The notes beneath the pieces were generated by a model that saw only the letters and a program-made list of their open reading frames with translations, did no database searches and was not told the DNA's origin. From JABFRJ01 sp964389095 (GTDB lineage: Bacteria; Pseudomonadota; Alphaproteobacteria; Rhizobiales; Hyphomicrobiaceae): DNA of 5,377 nt. Position numbers and translations under genes: made by a program. Positions within the stretch are counted from its first letter, which is position 1; each line of letters opens with the position of its first letter. Below, in pieces: positions 1 to 5,377 of the stretch. Where the stretch lies: NCBI GenBank assembly GCA_964389095.1, contig CAYMEB010000300.1:1-5377 (forward strand), given 5' to 3'.

Positions 1-287
1 CCAATGCGAACCTCGCCGCGATGCCCTCGCGCCGTGCGGCGTGCGTGATCGCGCGTGGTGTCGAGCGTGGCGAGCGCACTGCGGCAGCCCTGGAGATACG
101 CGGCGCCGGCACCAGTCAGGACGACCTTTCGGTTGTTCCGCTCGAGCAGCGGGAAACCGAGCGCCGCTTCGAGCTGTTGCACCGATCGGCTGAGAGCGGG
201 TTGTGAAATGTGGAGGCGCGCTGCGGCTCTACGATAATGGAGTTCTTCGCCGAGGACCGAAAAGTAGCGGATCTGCTGGATGTTCAT
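1..287 (-). CDS. LysR-family transcriptional regulator, N-terminal part (cut by left edge)
   Basis: DNA-binding regulator of the LysR family; only the first 95 codons are in the window and the effector-binding domain lies beyond the left edge. The protein begins MNIQQIRYFSVLGEELHY and shows the standard LysR winged helix-turn-helix: a first helix around residues 2-12, the AAARLHISQPALSRSVQQLE recognition region (about 21-40), the LG.PLLERN wing (about 43-51) and the V.LT..G element (55-61). The ATG at 287 is preceded by AGAAGG (298-293 on the minus strand), a good Shine-Dalgarno with about 6 nt spacing, and no other start fits the family alignment better. It is divergent from the solute-binding protein gene, with 124 bp between start codons. 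By the usual LysR pattern it probably regulates that gene and itself (inference). The effector cannot be predicted without the C-terminal domain. Confidence 0.95.
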   Translation of the reverse strand, partial: MNIQQIRYFSVLGEELHYRRAAARLHISQPALSRSVQQLEAALGFPLLERNNRKVVLTGAGAAYLQGCRSALATLDTTRDHARRTARGHRGEVRI

Positions 288-305
288 GATGCACCTTCTG
301 CATCA
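287..305. promoter_or_regulatory. Perfect inverted repeat with T-N11-A motif; candidate LysR operator or lysR leader hairpin
   Basis: TGATGCA (287-293), spacer CCTTC (294-298), TGCATCA (299-305): a perfect 7-bp inverted repeat. T290 and A302 form the T-N11-A pattern typical of LysR binding sites. The repeat overlaps the first base of the LysR start codon. In the LysR mRNA the same bases could fold into a 7-bp stem whose loop is GAAGG, the core of the Shine-Dalgarno sequence. The symmetry and overlap are seen directly; a role as autoregulatory operator or translational control element is inferred. Confidence 0.55.
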
Positions 306-308
306 AAG

Positions 309-338
309 CTGACAAAGAATCGAATTTACGTCTATCAA
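309..338 (+). promoter_or_regulatory. Possible sigma70-type promoter for the solute-binding protein gene
   Basis: CTGACA (309-314; 5 of 6 to TTGACA) and TATCAA (333-338; 4 of 6 to TATAAT) are 18 bp apart. They lie in the least GC-rich part of the divergent intergenic region, just downstream of the inverted repeat at 287-305. That places a LysR-type site upstream of the -35 box, as expected for an activated promoter. It would give a leader of about 65 nt before the ATG at 412. No equally good promoter was found for the divergent LysR gene. Such matches occur by chance, so this is tentative. Confidence 0.3.
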
Positions 339-411
339 AATCACTCTAGGCTTGGGCGTCGGTCGGACGCGTCAGCGCTGCGGCGACGACCGCGATGTCT
401 GGGAGTATTCC

Positions 412-1995
412 ATGAGGCAGAACTTGCGACTTCGTCTCGCTGCGGTCACCGCCTTGGCGGGTGCGATGGTTTTGGCCGCACCGGCCGCCGTGCTGGCGCA
501 AAAAACCGTCCGCGCAGCCATGCACTCGGACCTGAAGATCCTGGATCCGATCTGGGCACCTGCTCAAATCGTCCTCGATCACGCAAATCTCATCTACGAC
601 ACGCTCTTCAGCTACGACGACAGCCTCAAGCCACAACCGCAGATGGTCGACACCTGGAAGGTATCCGACGACAAACTGACCTGGACGTTCACGTTGCGCG
701 ACGGCCTTGAGTGGCACGACGGCCAGCCGGTCACATCGGAAGACGTCGTCCCGTCGCTGAAGCGCTGGGGCGCAAGAGATACGTTCGGCCAGAAGCTGAT
801 CGGGCTCATCGCCGATTGGAAGGTCATCGACGCAAAGACATTCTCATTCACGCTCAAGGAGCCGTATGGCCTGGTCCTCGAGAGCCTCGGCAAGAACTGG
901 AATCTGGTCCCCTTCATCATGCCGAAGCGGGTCGCCGAAACGGACCCGTTCAAGCAGATCAATGACAGCACGGGTTCCGGCCCCTTCATTTTCCAGAAGG
1001 ACGACTGGAAGCCCGGCGCGAAGGTCGTCTATGTCCGCAATCCCAAATACAAACCGCGCAGCGAACCGGCGAGTGGCACGGCCGGCGGCAAGATCGCCAG
1101 AGTCGACCGCGTCGAATGGATCTACATCCCCGATGCGCAATCACAAGTGAACGCGCTGATCGCTGGCGAGATCGATTACCTGCAGGCGCCGCCGTATGAT
1201 CTCGTACCGCTGCTGGAAAAGGATCGGAACATCGTATTGGAGGTTCTGTCGCCGCAAGGGCGTCAATACAGCTTGCGCTTCAATGCCTTGCACAAACCCT
1301 TCGACAACCCGAAGATTCGCAAGGCCGTCACCTACGCCCTGACGCAGAAGGATTTCCTCGACAGCACGATCGGTGACGCCAGGTGGTACCAGGAGTGCAA
1401 GTCGCTGTACCCGTGCGGCACTCCGTATGAGAGCCTCAAGGGCTGGGAAGATCGGTTCGGCAACCCGGCCAAAGCAGCCGAGTTGTTGAAAGAAGCCGGC
1501 TACGACGGCACTCCGGTCGTGTTGCTCCACCCGACCGACATCTCTGCGCTGGCGAATCTCGCTCCCGTTGCCAAGGCGCAGCTCGAGAAGGCAGGGTTCA
1601 AGGTCGACATGCAGTCCATGGACTGGCAGACGCTCGTCGCCCGCAGCAACAGGAAGGATGCGCCGTCAGCCGGTGGGTGGAGCTTGTTCGCCACCTCGTG
1701 GCCATCCGTCGGGATCATGAATCCACTGACCACCAGCTTTCTCAATGCCTCCTGCGAGAAGGCGGTGATGGGCTGGCCGTGCGATGCTGAACTGGAAAAG
1801 CTGCGCGACGCCTTCGCCAGGGAGATCGACCCGGGCAAGCAGCGCGCCATCGCTGAAGCCGTACAGCGGCACGTCGCGGAAAATCCGACGCATGTTCAGC
1901 TTGGGCAGTATGTCGGACCGACAGCCTGGCGCAAGAACATAACCGGTGTCGTCAAGTCCGGCTGGTCGGTGTTCTGGGGCATGAGCAAGGACTAG
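412..1995 (+). CDS. ABC transporter periplasmic solute-binding protein, family 5 (DppA/OppA-like)
   Basis: Secreted receptor of an ABC importer of the peptide/opine/nickel class (SBP_bac_5), 527 aa, typical for the family. It binds the solute in the periplasm and delivers it to a membrane permease. Residues 1-29 form a Sec signal peptide: basic MRQNLRLR, a hydrophobic Ala/Leu core, and likely cleavage after VLA29 before Q30. There is no lipobox cysteine. The mature start runs through LKILDPIWAPAQ. The family signature is clear around residues 97-113 (LRDGLEWHDGQPVTSEDV), and the later Y.LRFN and RKAVTYAL segments are typical. Two cysteine pairs, C329/C335 and C448/C457, could form disulfides after export. 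The ATG at 412 was chosen over an in-frame TTG at 352 because GGGAG (401-405) lies 6 nt upstream and the signal peptide begins exactly there. No permease or ATPase gene is in the window. The ligand is unknown; the adjacent deacylase suggests an acylated amino compound or peptide (inference). Confidence 0.95.
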   Translation: MRQNLRLRLAAVTALAGAMVLAAPAAVLAQKTVRAAMHSDLKILDPIWAPAQIVLDHANLIYDTLFSYDDSLKPQPQMVDTWKVSDDKLTWTFTLRDGLEWHDGQPVTSEDVVPSLKRWGARDTFGQKLIGLIADWKVIDAKTFSFTLKEPYGLVLESLGKNWNLVPFIMPKRVAETDPFKQINDSTGSGPFIFQKDDWKPGAKVVYVRNPKYKPRSEPASGTAGGKIARVDRVEWIYIPDAQSQVNALIAGEIDYLQAPPYDLVPLLEKDRNIVLEVLSPQGRQYSLRFNALHKPFDNPKIRKAVTYALTQKDFLDSTIGDARWYQECKSLYPCGTPYESLKGWEDRFGNPAKAAELLKEAGYDGTPVVLLHPTDISALANLAPVAKAQLEKAGFKVDMQSMDWQTLVARSNRKDAPSAGGWSLFATSWPSVGIMNPLTTSFLNASCEKAVMGWPCDAELEKLRDAFAREIDPGKQRAIAEAVQRHVAENPTHVQLGQYVGPTAWRKNITGVVKSGWSVFWGMSKD

Positions 1996-2002
1996 AGGGC
2001 AA

Positions 2003-2026
2003 CCGACGTCGGACGGGCGGGTCCGA
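2003..2026 (+). other. Palindrome and stem-loop between the solute-binding protein and amidohydrolase genes
   Basis: CCGACGTCGG (2003-2012) is a 10-bp palindrome. Overlapping it, TCGGAC (2009-2014) and GTCCGA (2021-2026) form a perfect 6-bp stem with the 6-nt loop GGGCGG, extendable by one G-U pair. It starts just after the TAG stop at 1993-1995. There is no T-run after the stem, so a classic intrinsic terminator is unlikely. Such structures can protect the 3' end of an upstream cistron, as seen for many binding-protein genes that need more product than their operon neighbours; that role is inferred here. Confidence 0.4.
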
Positions 2027-2105
2027 TAGCTCGACTGCGCGTGCGTTCGGAATGCGCGGACGTCTCAACGCCGTGTTCCCCGACGAAAAGCGGCAAGGGC
2101 GACGA

Positions 2106-3698
2106 ATGTTCGACGTGATCATTGAAAATGGCTCGATCGTGGACGGCACCGGTGCGCCGGCATTTGCCGCCGACATCGGTGTGCGCAATGGCGTCGTGAA
2201 CGAGATCGGGCACCTCAAGGGCGTTGCTGCGCGCGACAAGATCGACGCTCGCGGCAGGACGATTGCTCCCGGCTTCATCGACATCCACACGCATTCGGAC
2301 TTCACGCTCCTCGTCGACGGCTCGGCCGACAGCCAGGTGATGCAAGGCGTGACGATGGAAGTCGTCGGGCAATGCGGCACATCGTGTGCGCCGTTCGGCA
2401 ACGACATGAAAGGGCATCAACTCGTCGGACACATCAAGGCTGGCGTCGACGTCAATTGGCGCAGTTTCGCCGAGTATCTCGACCGGCTCGACCATTCCAA
2501 CCTCGGCGTGAACGTTGCGGCCATGGTCGGCCACGGCAATATTCGCCGCGTGGTCAAGGGCGATGCCGTCTCAGCGCCGACAGGTGACGAGATCCGCAAA
2601 ATGGTGCGCGTCGCCGAAGAGTGCTTCGAAGCAGGTGCGATCGGCTTCTCGACCGGGCTCGAGTACTTCCCTGGGAACATTGCGCCGCAATACGAAATCG
2701 CAAGCCTCTGCCAGTGCTGCGCGCAGCATGGACTGCTCTATGCGACCCACGTCAGGAACCGCGACGTCTACTACGATCTCGGCTTCACCGAGGCGATTGC
2801 GACCGCGCGGCATGCCGGTGCACGCCTGCAGATTTCCCATATTCAACCCAAGTATGGCGCGCCGAAGGACGCGATGAAGAGCACGCTCGAACTGATCGCG
2901 CGTGCCAAACGCGAAGGTGTCGACGTCGCCTATGACGTGATTCCACATGACTGGAGTCATACGAGCATCGTCGCCGCCTTGCCCGTCTGGGCGCGCGAGG
3001 GCGGTGTCGACGCCTTGCGCGCCCGCCTGCGCGATCCGCAGCAACGCGAGTTGATGAAACAGAACCCTCAGCCGATCTGGCGGCTCGTCACCGATCGCAA
3101 GTGGGCCGATATCGTCCTGTTGCGGTCGGTCGCGAACCCCGGCCTAGTCGGCATGACCTTCAGTGAAATCGGGTTGCGCCGCAACACCGACCCGTTCGAC
3201 GCCGTGTTCGATCTCTTGCTCGAAGAAGCAGACGGATTGACGGAGATGCTTTGGACCTCGCACTCTTTCTCCGAAGATGACGTGCGACTGTGCATCGAGC
3301 AACCGGAGTGCGCGGTCATGTCCGATACGCTCGCACTGTCGCGCCACTCCGCCATGCAGCCGGTGATCGGCTCACTCAGTGGCTACGGATGGACCGCTCG
3401 CCTGCTCGGCCATTATGTTCGCGACACCGCGCTGCTTTCTCTCGAAGAGGGCGTGCGCAAGATGACCTCGCTGCCGGCCGACCGCTTGGGTCTGAAGGGC
3501 CACGGTCGCTTGGCGGTGGGCGCTGCAGCGGACCTTGTCGTTTTCGATCCGGCGATGGTGAAGGACAAGTCGACACTGACCAAGCCCAAGCAGCATCCCG
3601 TGGGCTTCGATCACGTGCTGCTCGGCGGCGTTTTCACCCTTCGCGATGGCAAGCGAACGGAGCATTGCCCGGGGCGCGTGATCCGCCGGCCGCACTGA
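2106..3698 (+). CDS. N-acyl-D-amino-acid deacylase-like zinc amidohydrolase (D-aminoacylase family)
   Basis: Amidohydrolase-superfamily enzyme of 530 aa resembling D-aminoacylases, which hydrolyse N-acyl-D-amino acids to a carboxylate and the free D-amino acid. The N-terminal beta region (FDVIIENGSIVDGTGAP) leads into GFIDIHTHSDF, giving the HxH pair H61/H63. C90 in EVVGQCGTS, H215 in YATHVRN and H245 in QISHIQP match the tight zinc ligands Cys96, His220 and His250 of the Alcaligenes faecalis enzyme; H61, H63 and D407 (MSDTLAL) match His67, His69 and Asp366. The C-terminus has the usual GRLAVGAAADLVVFDP return strand and ends with a PGRVIRR motif, as in relatives. It is about 50 residues longer than the A. 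faecalis enzyme, mainly between H245 and D407. There is no signal peptide, so it is cytoplasmic. The ATG at 2106 is preferred over one at 2052 because AAGGG (2095-2099) lies 6 nt upstream and the family N-terminus starts there. Substrate stereochemistry cannot be read from sequence. Confidence 0.9.
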   Translation: MFDVIIENGSIVDGTGAPAFAADIGVRNGVVNEIGHLKGVAARDKIDARGRTIAPGFIDIHTHSDFTLLVDGSADSQVMQGVTMEVVGQCGTSCAPFGNDMKGHQLVGHIKAGVDVNWRSFAEYLDRLDHSNLGVNVAAMVGHGNIRRVVKGDAVSAPTGDEIRKMVRVAEECFEAGAIGFSTGLEYFPGNIAPQYEIASLCQCCAQHGLLYATHVRNRDVYYDLGFTEAIATARHAGARLQISHIQPKYGAPKDAMKSTLELIARAKREGVDVAYDVIPHDWSHTSIVAALPVWAREGGVDALRARLRDPQQRELMKQNPQPIWRLVTDRKWADIVLLRSVANPGLVGMTFSEIGLRRNTDPFDAVFDLLLEEADGLTEMLWTSHSFSEDDVRLCIEQPECAVMSDTLALSRHSAMQPVIGSLSGYGWTARLLGHYVRDTALLSLEEGVRKMTSLPADRLGLKGHGRLAVGAAADLVVFDPAMVKDKSTLTKPKQHPVGFDHVLLGGVFTLRDGKRTEHCPGRVIRRPH

Positions 3699-3746
3699 GT
3701 TCGTGGGCAGCGCCGAGATCTATTCGCCTGACGCCGCGCCCGGTAG

Positions 3747-3773
3747 TTTCGAAGCGATGTTTTTGAAGCGCTG
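3747..3773 (+). repeat. Short imperfect tandem repeat before the aminotransferase gene
   Basis: TTTCGAAGCGATG (3747-3759) and TTTTGAAGCGCTG (3761-3773) match at 11 of 13 positions with a 14-bp period. They lie in the 95-bp gap between the amidohydrolase and the aminotransferase, about 20 bp before the latter's start. The repeat is too short to exclude chance; a regulatory role is only a possibility. Confidence 0.25.
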
Positions 3774-3793
3774 ACGGCAAACCGATCTGACCA

Positions 3794-5005
3794 ATGGCCA
3801 AAACCGGAACACGCGCGCGCCTCGCCATCGATCTGTCGCAACCGCCGGAGATTCCGGAAGCTGCGATGAAGCGCGTGAACGAAGTGCTGCGTTCGGGCTG
3901 GCTTCACCGCTATGGCGAGACGCTCGGGGAAGGCTCGGAGGTCTCGCTGCTCGAGGACGAGTTCGCGACCTACATCGGTTCGAAGTACTGTGTTGCCGCG
4001 AACTCGTGCGGCGCCACGCTGTTCCTCGCGCTCGTCGCATCCGGTGTGAAGCCCGGCGACAAAGTGCTCATGAACGCTTTCACGCTGGCGCCTGTGCCCG
4101 GCGCCATCGCGCATGCGAACGCCGAGCATGTCTTGGTCGAGATCACGGGCGACCTGACCATCGATGTCATCGATCTGGAACGCAAGGCGGTAGCGACCGG
4201 CGCGCGCCACCTGCTGCTCTCACACATGCGCGGCCACAGCGCCGACATGACGGCGGTCATGGGCGTTGCGGATCGCCTCGGCATCACGGTCATCGAGGAT
4301 TGCGCCCACACCATGGGCGCGTCCTGGGCGGGCCGCCCGTCAGGCACGTTCGGCAAGGCTGCCTGCTACAGCCTGCAGGCCTACAAGCACATCAATGCGG
4401 GTGAAGGCGGTCTGCTCATCACCGACGATGATGACCTCGCCGCCCGCGCGATCCTTTACTCAGGCAGCTACATGTTGTTTGCGCAGCATCGCCGCCGCCC
4501 GCCAGCGGCTGCATTCGAGCGTTGGCAAGCGATCACGCCGAACTTTTCCATGCGCATGTCCAACGTCACCGCAGCTCTGGCGAGGCCGCAACTGCCTCTG
4601 CTCGCTGAACGTGCGCGCATCTGGAACGACCGGCATGACCGCATCGCGGCGGGCCTTGCCGGACTGGACGGCGTCCGTCTGCCACGCCGCCCGCAAGCCG
4701 AGGCCTACGTGCAGAGTTCGATCCAATTCATCGTCTCGGGCCTCTCGCCAGCTGCCTTCCAGTCGTTCCTGGCGCAATGCCGCGAGCGCGGCGTCTTCCT
4801 CAAATGGTTCGGCAGCCGTACACCGCAGGGCTACACGTCGCTCTCGGAGCATTGGGGCTATCTCAGCGAGCGGTACACGCCGCCGCGCACGCGCGAAGTG
4901 CTTGAACTGCTATGTGACATGCGCATTCCGTTGAGCTTGTCCGAGGAAGACTGCAAGACGATTGCAACGGTGATCGGCGAGGAACTTTCAGCGCTCCGAA
5001 ATTGA
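3794..5005 (+). CDS. DegT/DnrJ/EryC1/StrS-family PLP-dependent aminotransferase
   Basis: Fold-type I PLP enzyme of 403 aa, full length for the DegT/DnrJ/EryC1/StrS family, whose members mostly transfer an amino group to keto-sugars or keto-cyclitols. Family landmarks appear in order: IDLSQPPEIPEAA..VLRSGWLHRYG (residues 12-41), the phosphate-binding region AANSCGATLFLAL (68-80), SHMRGHSADM (143-152), IEDCAHTMGA (167-176) with D169 for the pyridine nitrogen and H172 at the usual Gln/His position, the Schiff-base K198 in LQAYKHINAGEGG, and NFSMRMSNVTAAL. All catalytic elements are present, so it should be active. An in-frame TGA at 3788-3790 sets an upstream limit, making ATG 3794 the first start; the conserved N-terminus rules out the later ATG at 3866. 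The start has no clear Shine-Dalgarno. It follows the deacylase by 95 bp on the same strand and may act on a related compound. The substrate is unknown; amino-sugar synthesis remains possible. Confidence 0.92.
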   Translation: MAKTGTRARLAIDLSQPPEIPEAAMKRVNEVLRSGWLHRYGETLGEGSEVSLLEDEFATYIGSKYCVAANSCGATLFLALVASGVKPGDKVLMNAFTLAPVPGAIAHANAEHVLVEITGDLTIDVIDLERKAVATGARHLLLSHMRGHSADMTAVMGVADRLGITVIEDCAHTMGASWAGRPSGTFGKAACYSLQAYKHINAGEGGLLITDDDDLAARAILYSGSYMLFAQHRRRPPAAAFERWQAITPNFSMRMSNVTAALARPQLPLLAERARIWNDRHDRIAAGLAGLDGVRLPRRPQAEAYVQSSIQFIVSGLSPAAFQSFLAQCRERGVFLKWFGSRTPQGYTSLSEHWGYLSERYTPPRTREVLELLCDMRIPLSLSEEDCKTIATVIGEELSALRN

Positions 5006-5125
5006 GGCCGCCGAGAGCGACCCGCGTGAGAAAGATAATGTCCGGTGGGACCGTGCCGAAGCACGCAAATGTCCGCTCTCAATTATCGCGTTCATCGAAG
5101 CGGACGAAAAGAACAATGTCGCTCA

Positions 5126-5140
5126 GGGTCAACCTGACCC
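5126..5140. repeat. Stem-loop GGGTCA-ACC-TGACCC
   Basis: A perfect 6-bp inverted repeat with a 3-nt loop. It is flanked by a further matching CGCT (5120-5123) and AGCG (5147-5150), so a longer interrupted stem is possible. No T-run follows it. It could be a transcript-end structure or part of a degenerate intergenic repeat; the sequence alone does not decide. Confidence 0.4.
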
Positions 5141-5223
5141 GTCAACAGCGCGAACCCTGCTGCTGTAGCGATGCCCGAAGATCGCCGAAGACCGACCGTT
5201 CGTTGCTCAAAAGTTTGCAGTTT

Positions 5224-5240
5224 TCGTTGCAGCGCAACGA
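5224..5240. repeat. Stem-loop TCGTTGC-AGC-GCAACGA
   Basis: A perfect 7-bp inverted repeat with a 3-nt AGC loop, extendable by a U-G and a U-A pair using 5222-5223 and 5241-5242. It is one of the strongest hairpins in the window and lies about 220 bp after the aminotransferase stop. No T-run follows it on the plus strand. Function unknown. Confidence 0.4.
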
Positions 5241-5362
5241 GATTGCGATGATCTGCCGGCGGAGTGACGTGCTGAAAAAGCACACGCTGTCTGATGATCC
5301 GCGTCTGGCTTGTGTCGGTTATGGCCCATCGCGACGGTCGGAGGCTGCCGCGCCTTGGGTCC

Positions 5363-5377
5363 TCGGGACAAGCCCGA
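5363..5377. repeat. REP-like palindrome cut by the right edge
   Basis: TCGGG (5363-5367), ACAAG, CCCGA (5373-5377) is an inverted repeat that reaches the last base, so the right arm may continue outside the window (the left arm continues as CC at 5361-5362). With the preceding TTGGGTCC it resembles, from memory, a dispersed extragenic palindrome common in alphaproteobacterial genomes. Repeat status cannot be proved from one copy. Confidence 0.35.

Larger units (their letters stand above)
5006..5377. other. Gene-poor stretch rich in stem-loops after the aminotransferase
   Basis: No convincing gene is seen in these 372 bases. One plus-strand frame is open from ATG 5038 to the window end, and one minus-strand frame spans 5283-5092, but neither has a good ribosome site or recognisable family motifs. 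Instead there are several perfect inverted repeats: CGTGC/GCACG (5052-5065, CGAA loop), GTCCGCT/AGCGGAC (5071-5077 and 5099-5105), GGGTCA/TGACCC (5126-5140, 3-nt loop), TCGTTGC/GCAACGA (5224-5240, AGC loop) and GTGCT/AGCAC (5269-5283). None is followed by a T-run, so no intrinsic terminator can be assigned, although one of these structures may mark the transcript end. Confidence 0.5.

Noticed and set aside
352..411. N-terminal extension of the solute-binding protein from a TTG at 352
   Set aside because: It would put 20 non-conserved residues before a textbook signal peptide; the ATG at 412 has a good ribosome site and is the proper N-terminus.
210..710. Plus-strand 166-codon frame across the LysR gene, the control region and the binding-protein start
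   Set aside because: It overlaps two well-supported genes in other frames and is Arg-rich and low in motif content, as expected for an out-of-frame reading of GC-rich DNA.
2052..2105. Earlier ATG for the amidohydrolase at 2052
   Set aside because: No ribosome site, and the added 18 residues have no family counterpart; ATG 2106 has AAGGG at good spacing and matches the family start.
1992..2534. Long minus-strand frames opposite the amidohydrolase, and similar ones opposite the other two plus-strand genes
   Set aside because: These are antisense frames kept open by high GC at third codon positions of the real genes; their translations show no family motifs.
5040..5053. GTCC-GGTG-GGAC or CGGT-GGG-ACCG as a terminator for the aminotransferase gene
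   Set aside because: Only 4-bp stems, mutually exclusive, and no following T-run.
5175..5191. CCGAAGA repeated twice with 10-bp spacing as a possible iteron or CRISPR-like unit
   Set aside because: Two 7-bp copies only; no further units in the surrounding sequence.
5092..5283. Minus-strand 63-codon frame starting at GTG 5283
   Set aside because: It has no recognisable domain, no convincing ribosome site, and overlaps three of the hairpins. The frame continues open upstream toward the window edge without a better start, so a decayed gene remnant is possible but unsupported.

Overview
The window is GC-rich and gene-dense, with strong third-position GC in its reading frames. The protein families (a LysR regulator divergent from a family-5 periplasmic solute-binding protein, then an N-acyl-D-amino-acid deacylase-like amidohydrolase) suggest a free-living proteobacterium with a large catabolic gene set. 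An alphaproteobacterium of Rhizobiales/Bradyrhizobium or Reyranella type is my best guess. The palindrome cut by the right edge looks like a repeat I associate with such genomes. This placement is inference from family resemblance; the window has no rRNA or other marker gene.

Layout. Positions 1-287 (minus strand) hold the N-terminal 95 codons of a LysR-type regulator that runs off the left edge. Positions 288-411 are a divergent control region. A perfect 7-bp inverted repeat there abuts the LysR start codon, contains a T-N11-A motif, and carries the LysR ribosome binding site in its loop. Positions 412-1995 (+) encode a secreted family-5 ABC solute-binding protein. Positions 2106-3698 (+) encode a zinc amidohydrolase of the D-aminoacylase group with all expected metal ligands. 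Positions 3794-5005 (+) encode a DegT/DnrJ/EryC1/StrS-type PLP aminotransferase with its lysine present. Positions 5006-5377 contain no convincing gene but are unusually rich in perfect stem-loops, ending in a REP-like palindrome cut by the window edge.

How the genes may work together. The three plus-strand genes have gaps of about 110 and 95 bp, point the same way, and sit opposite a LysR gene, so a LysR-controlled unit is likely. A reasonable model is capture of an acylated or peptide-like compound in the periplasm, cytoplasmic deacylation to a free amino compound (classically a D-amino acid), and PLP-dependent conversion of that or a related compound. No permease or ATPase for the transporter is present, and the DegT family more usually makes amino sugars than degrades amino acids, so the pathway is a hypothesis. 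I found no CRISPR array, tRNA, rRNA, insertion sequence or phage gene.
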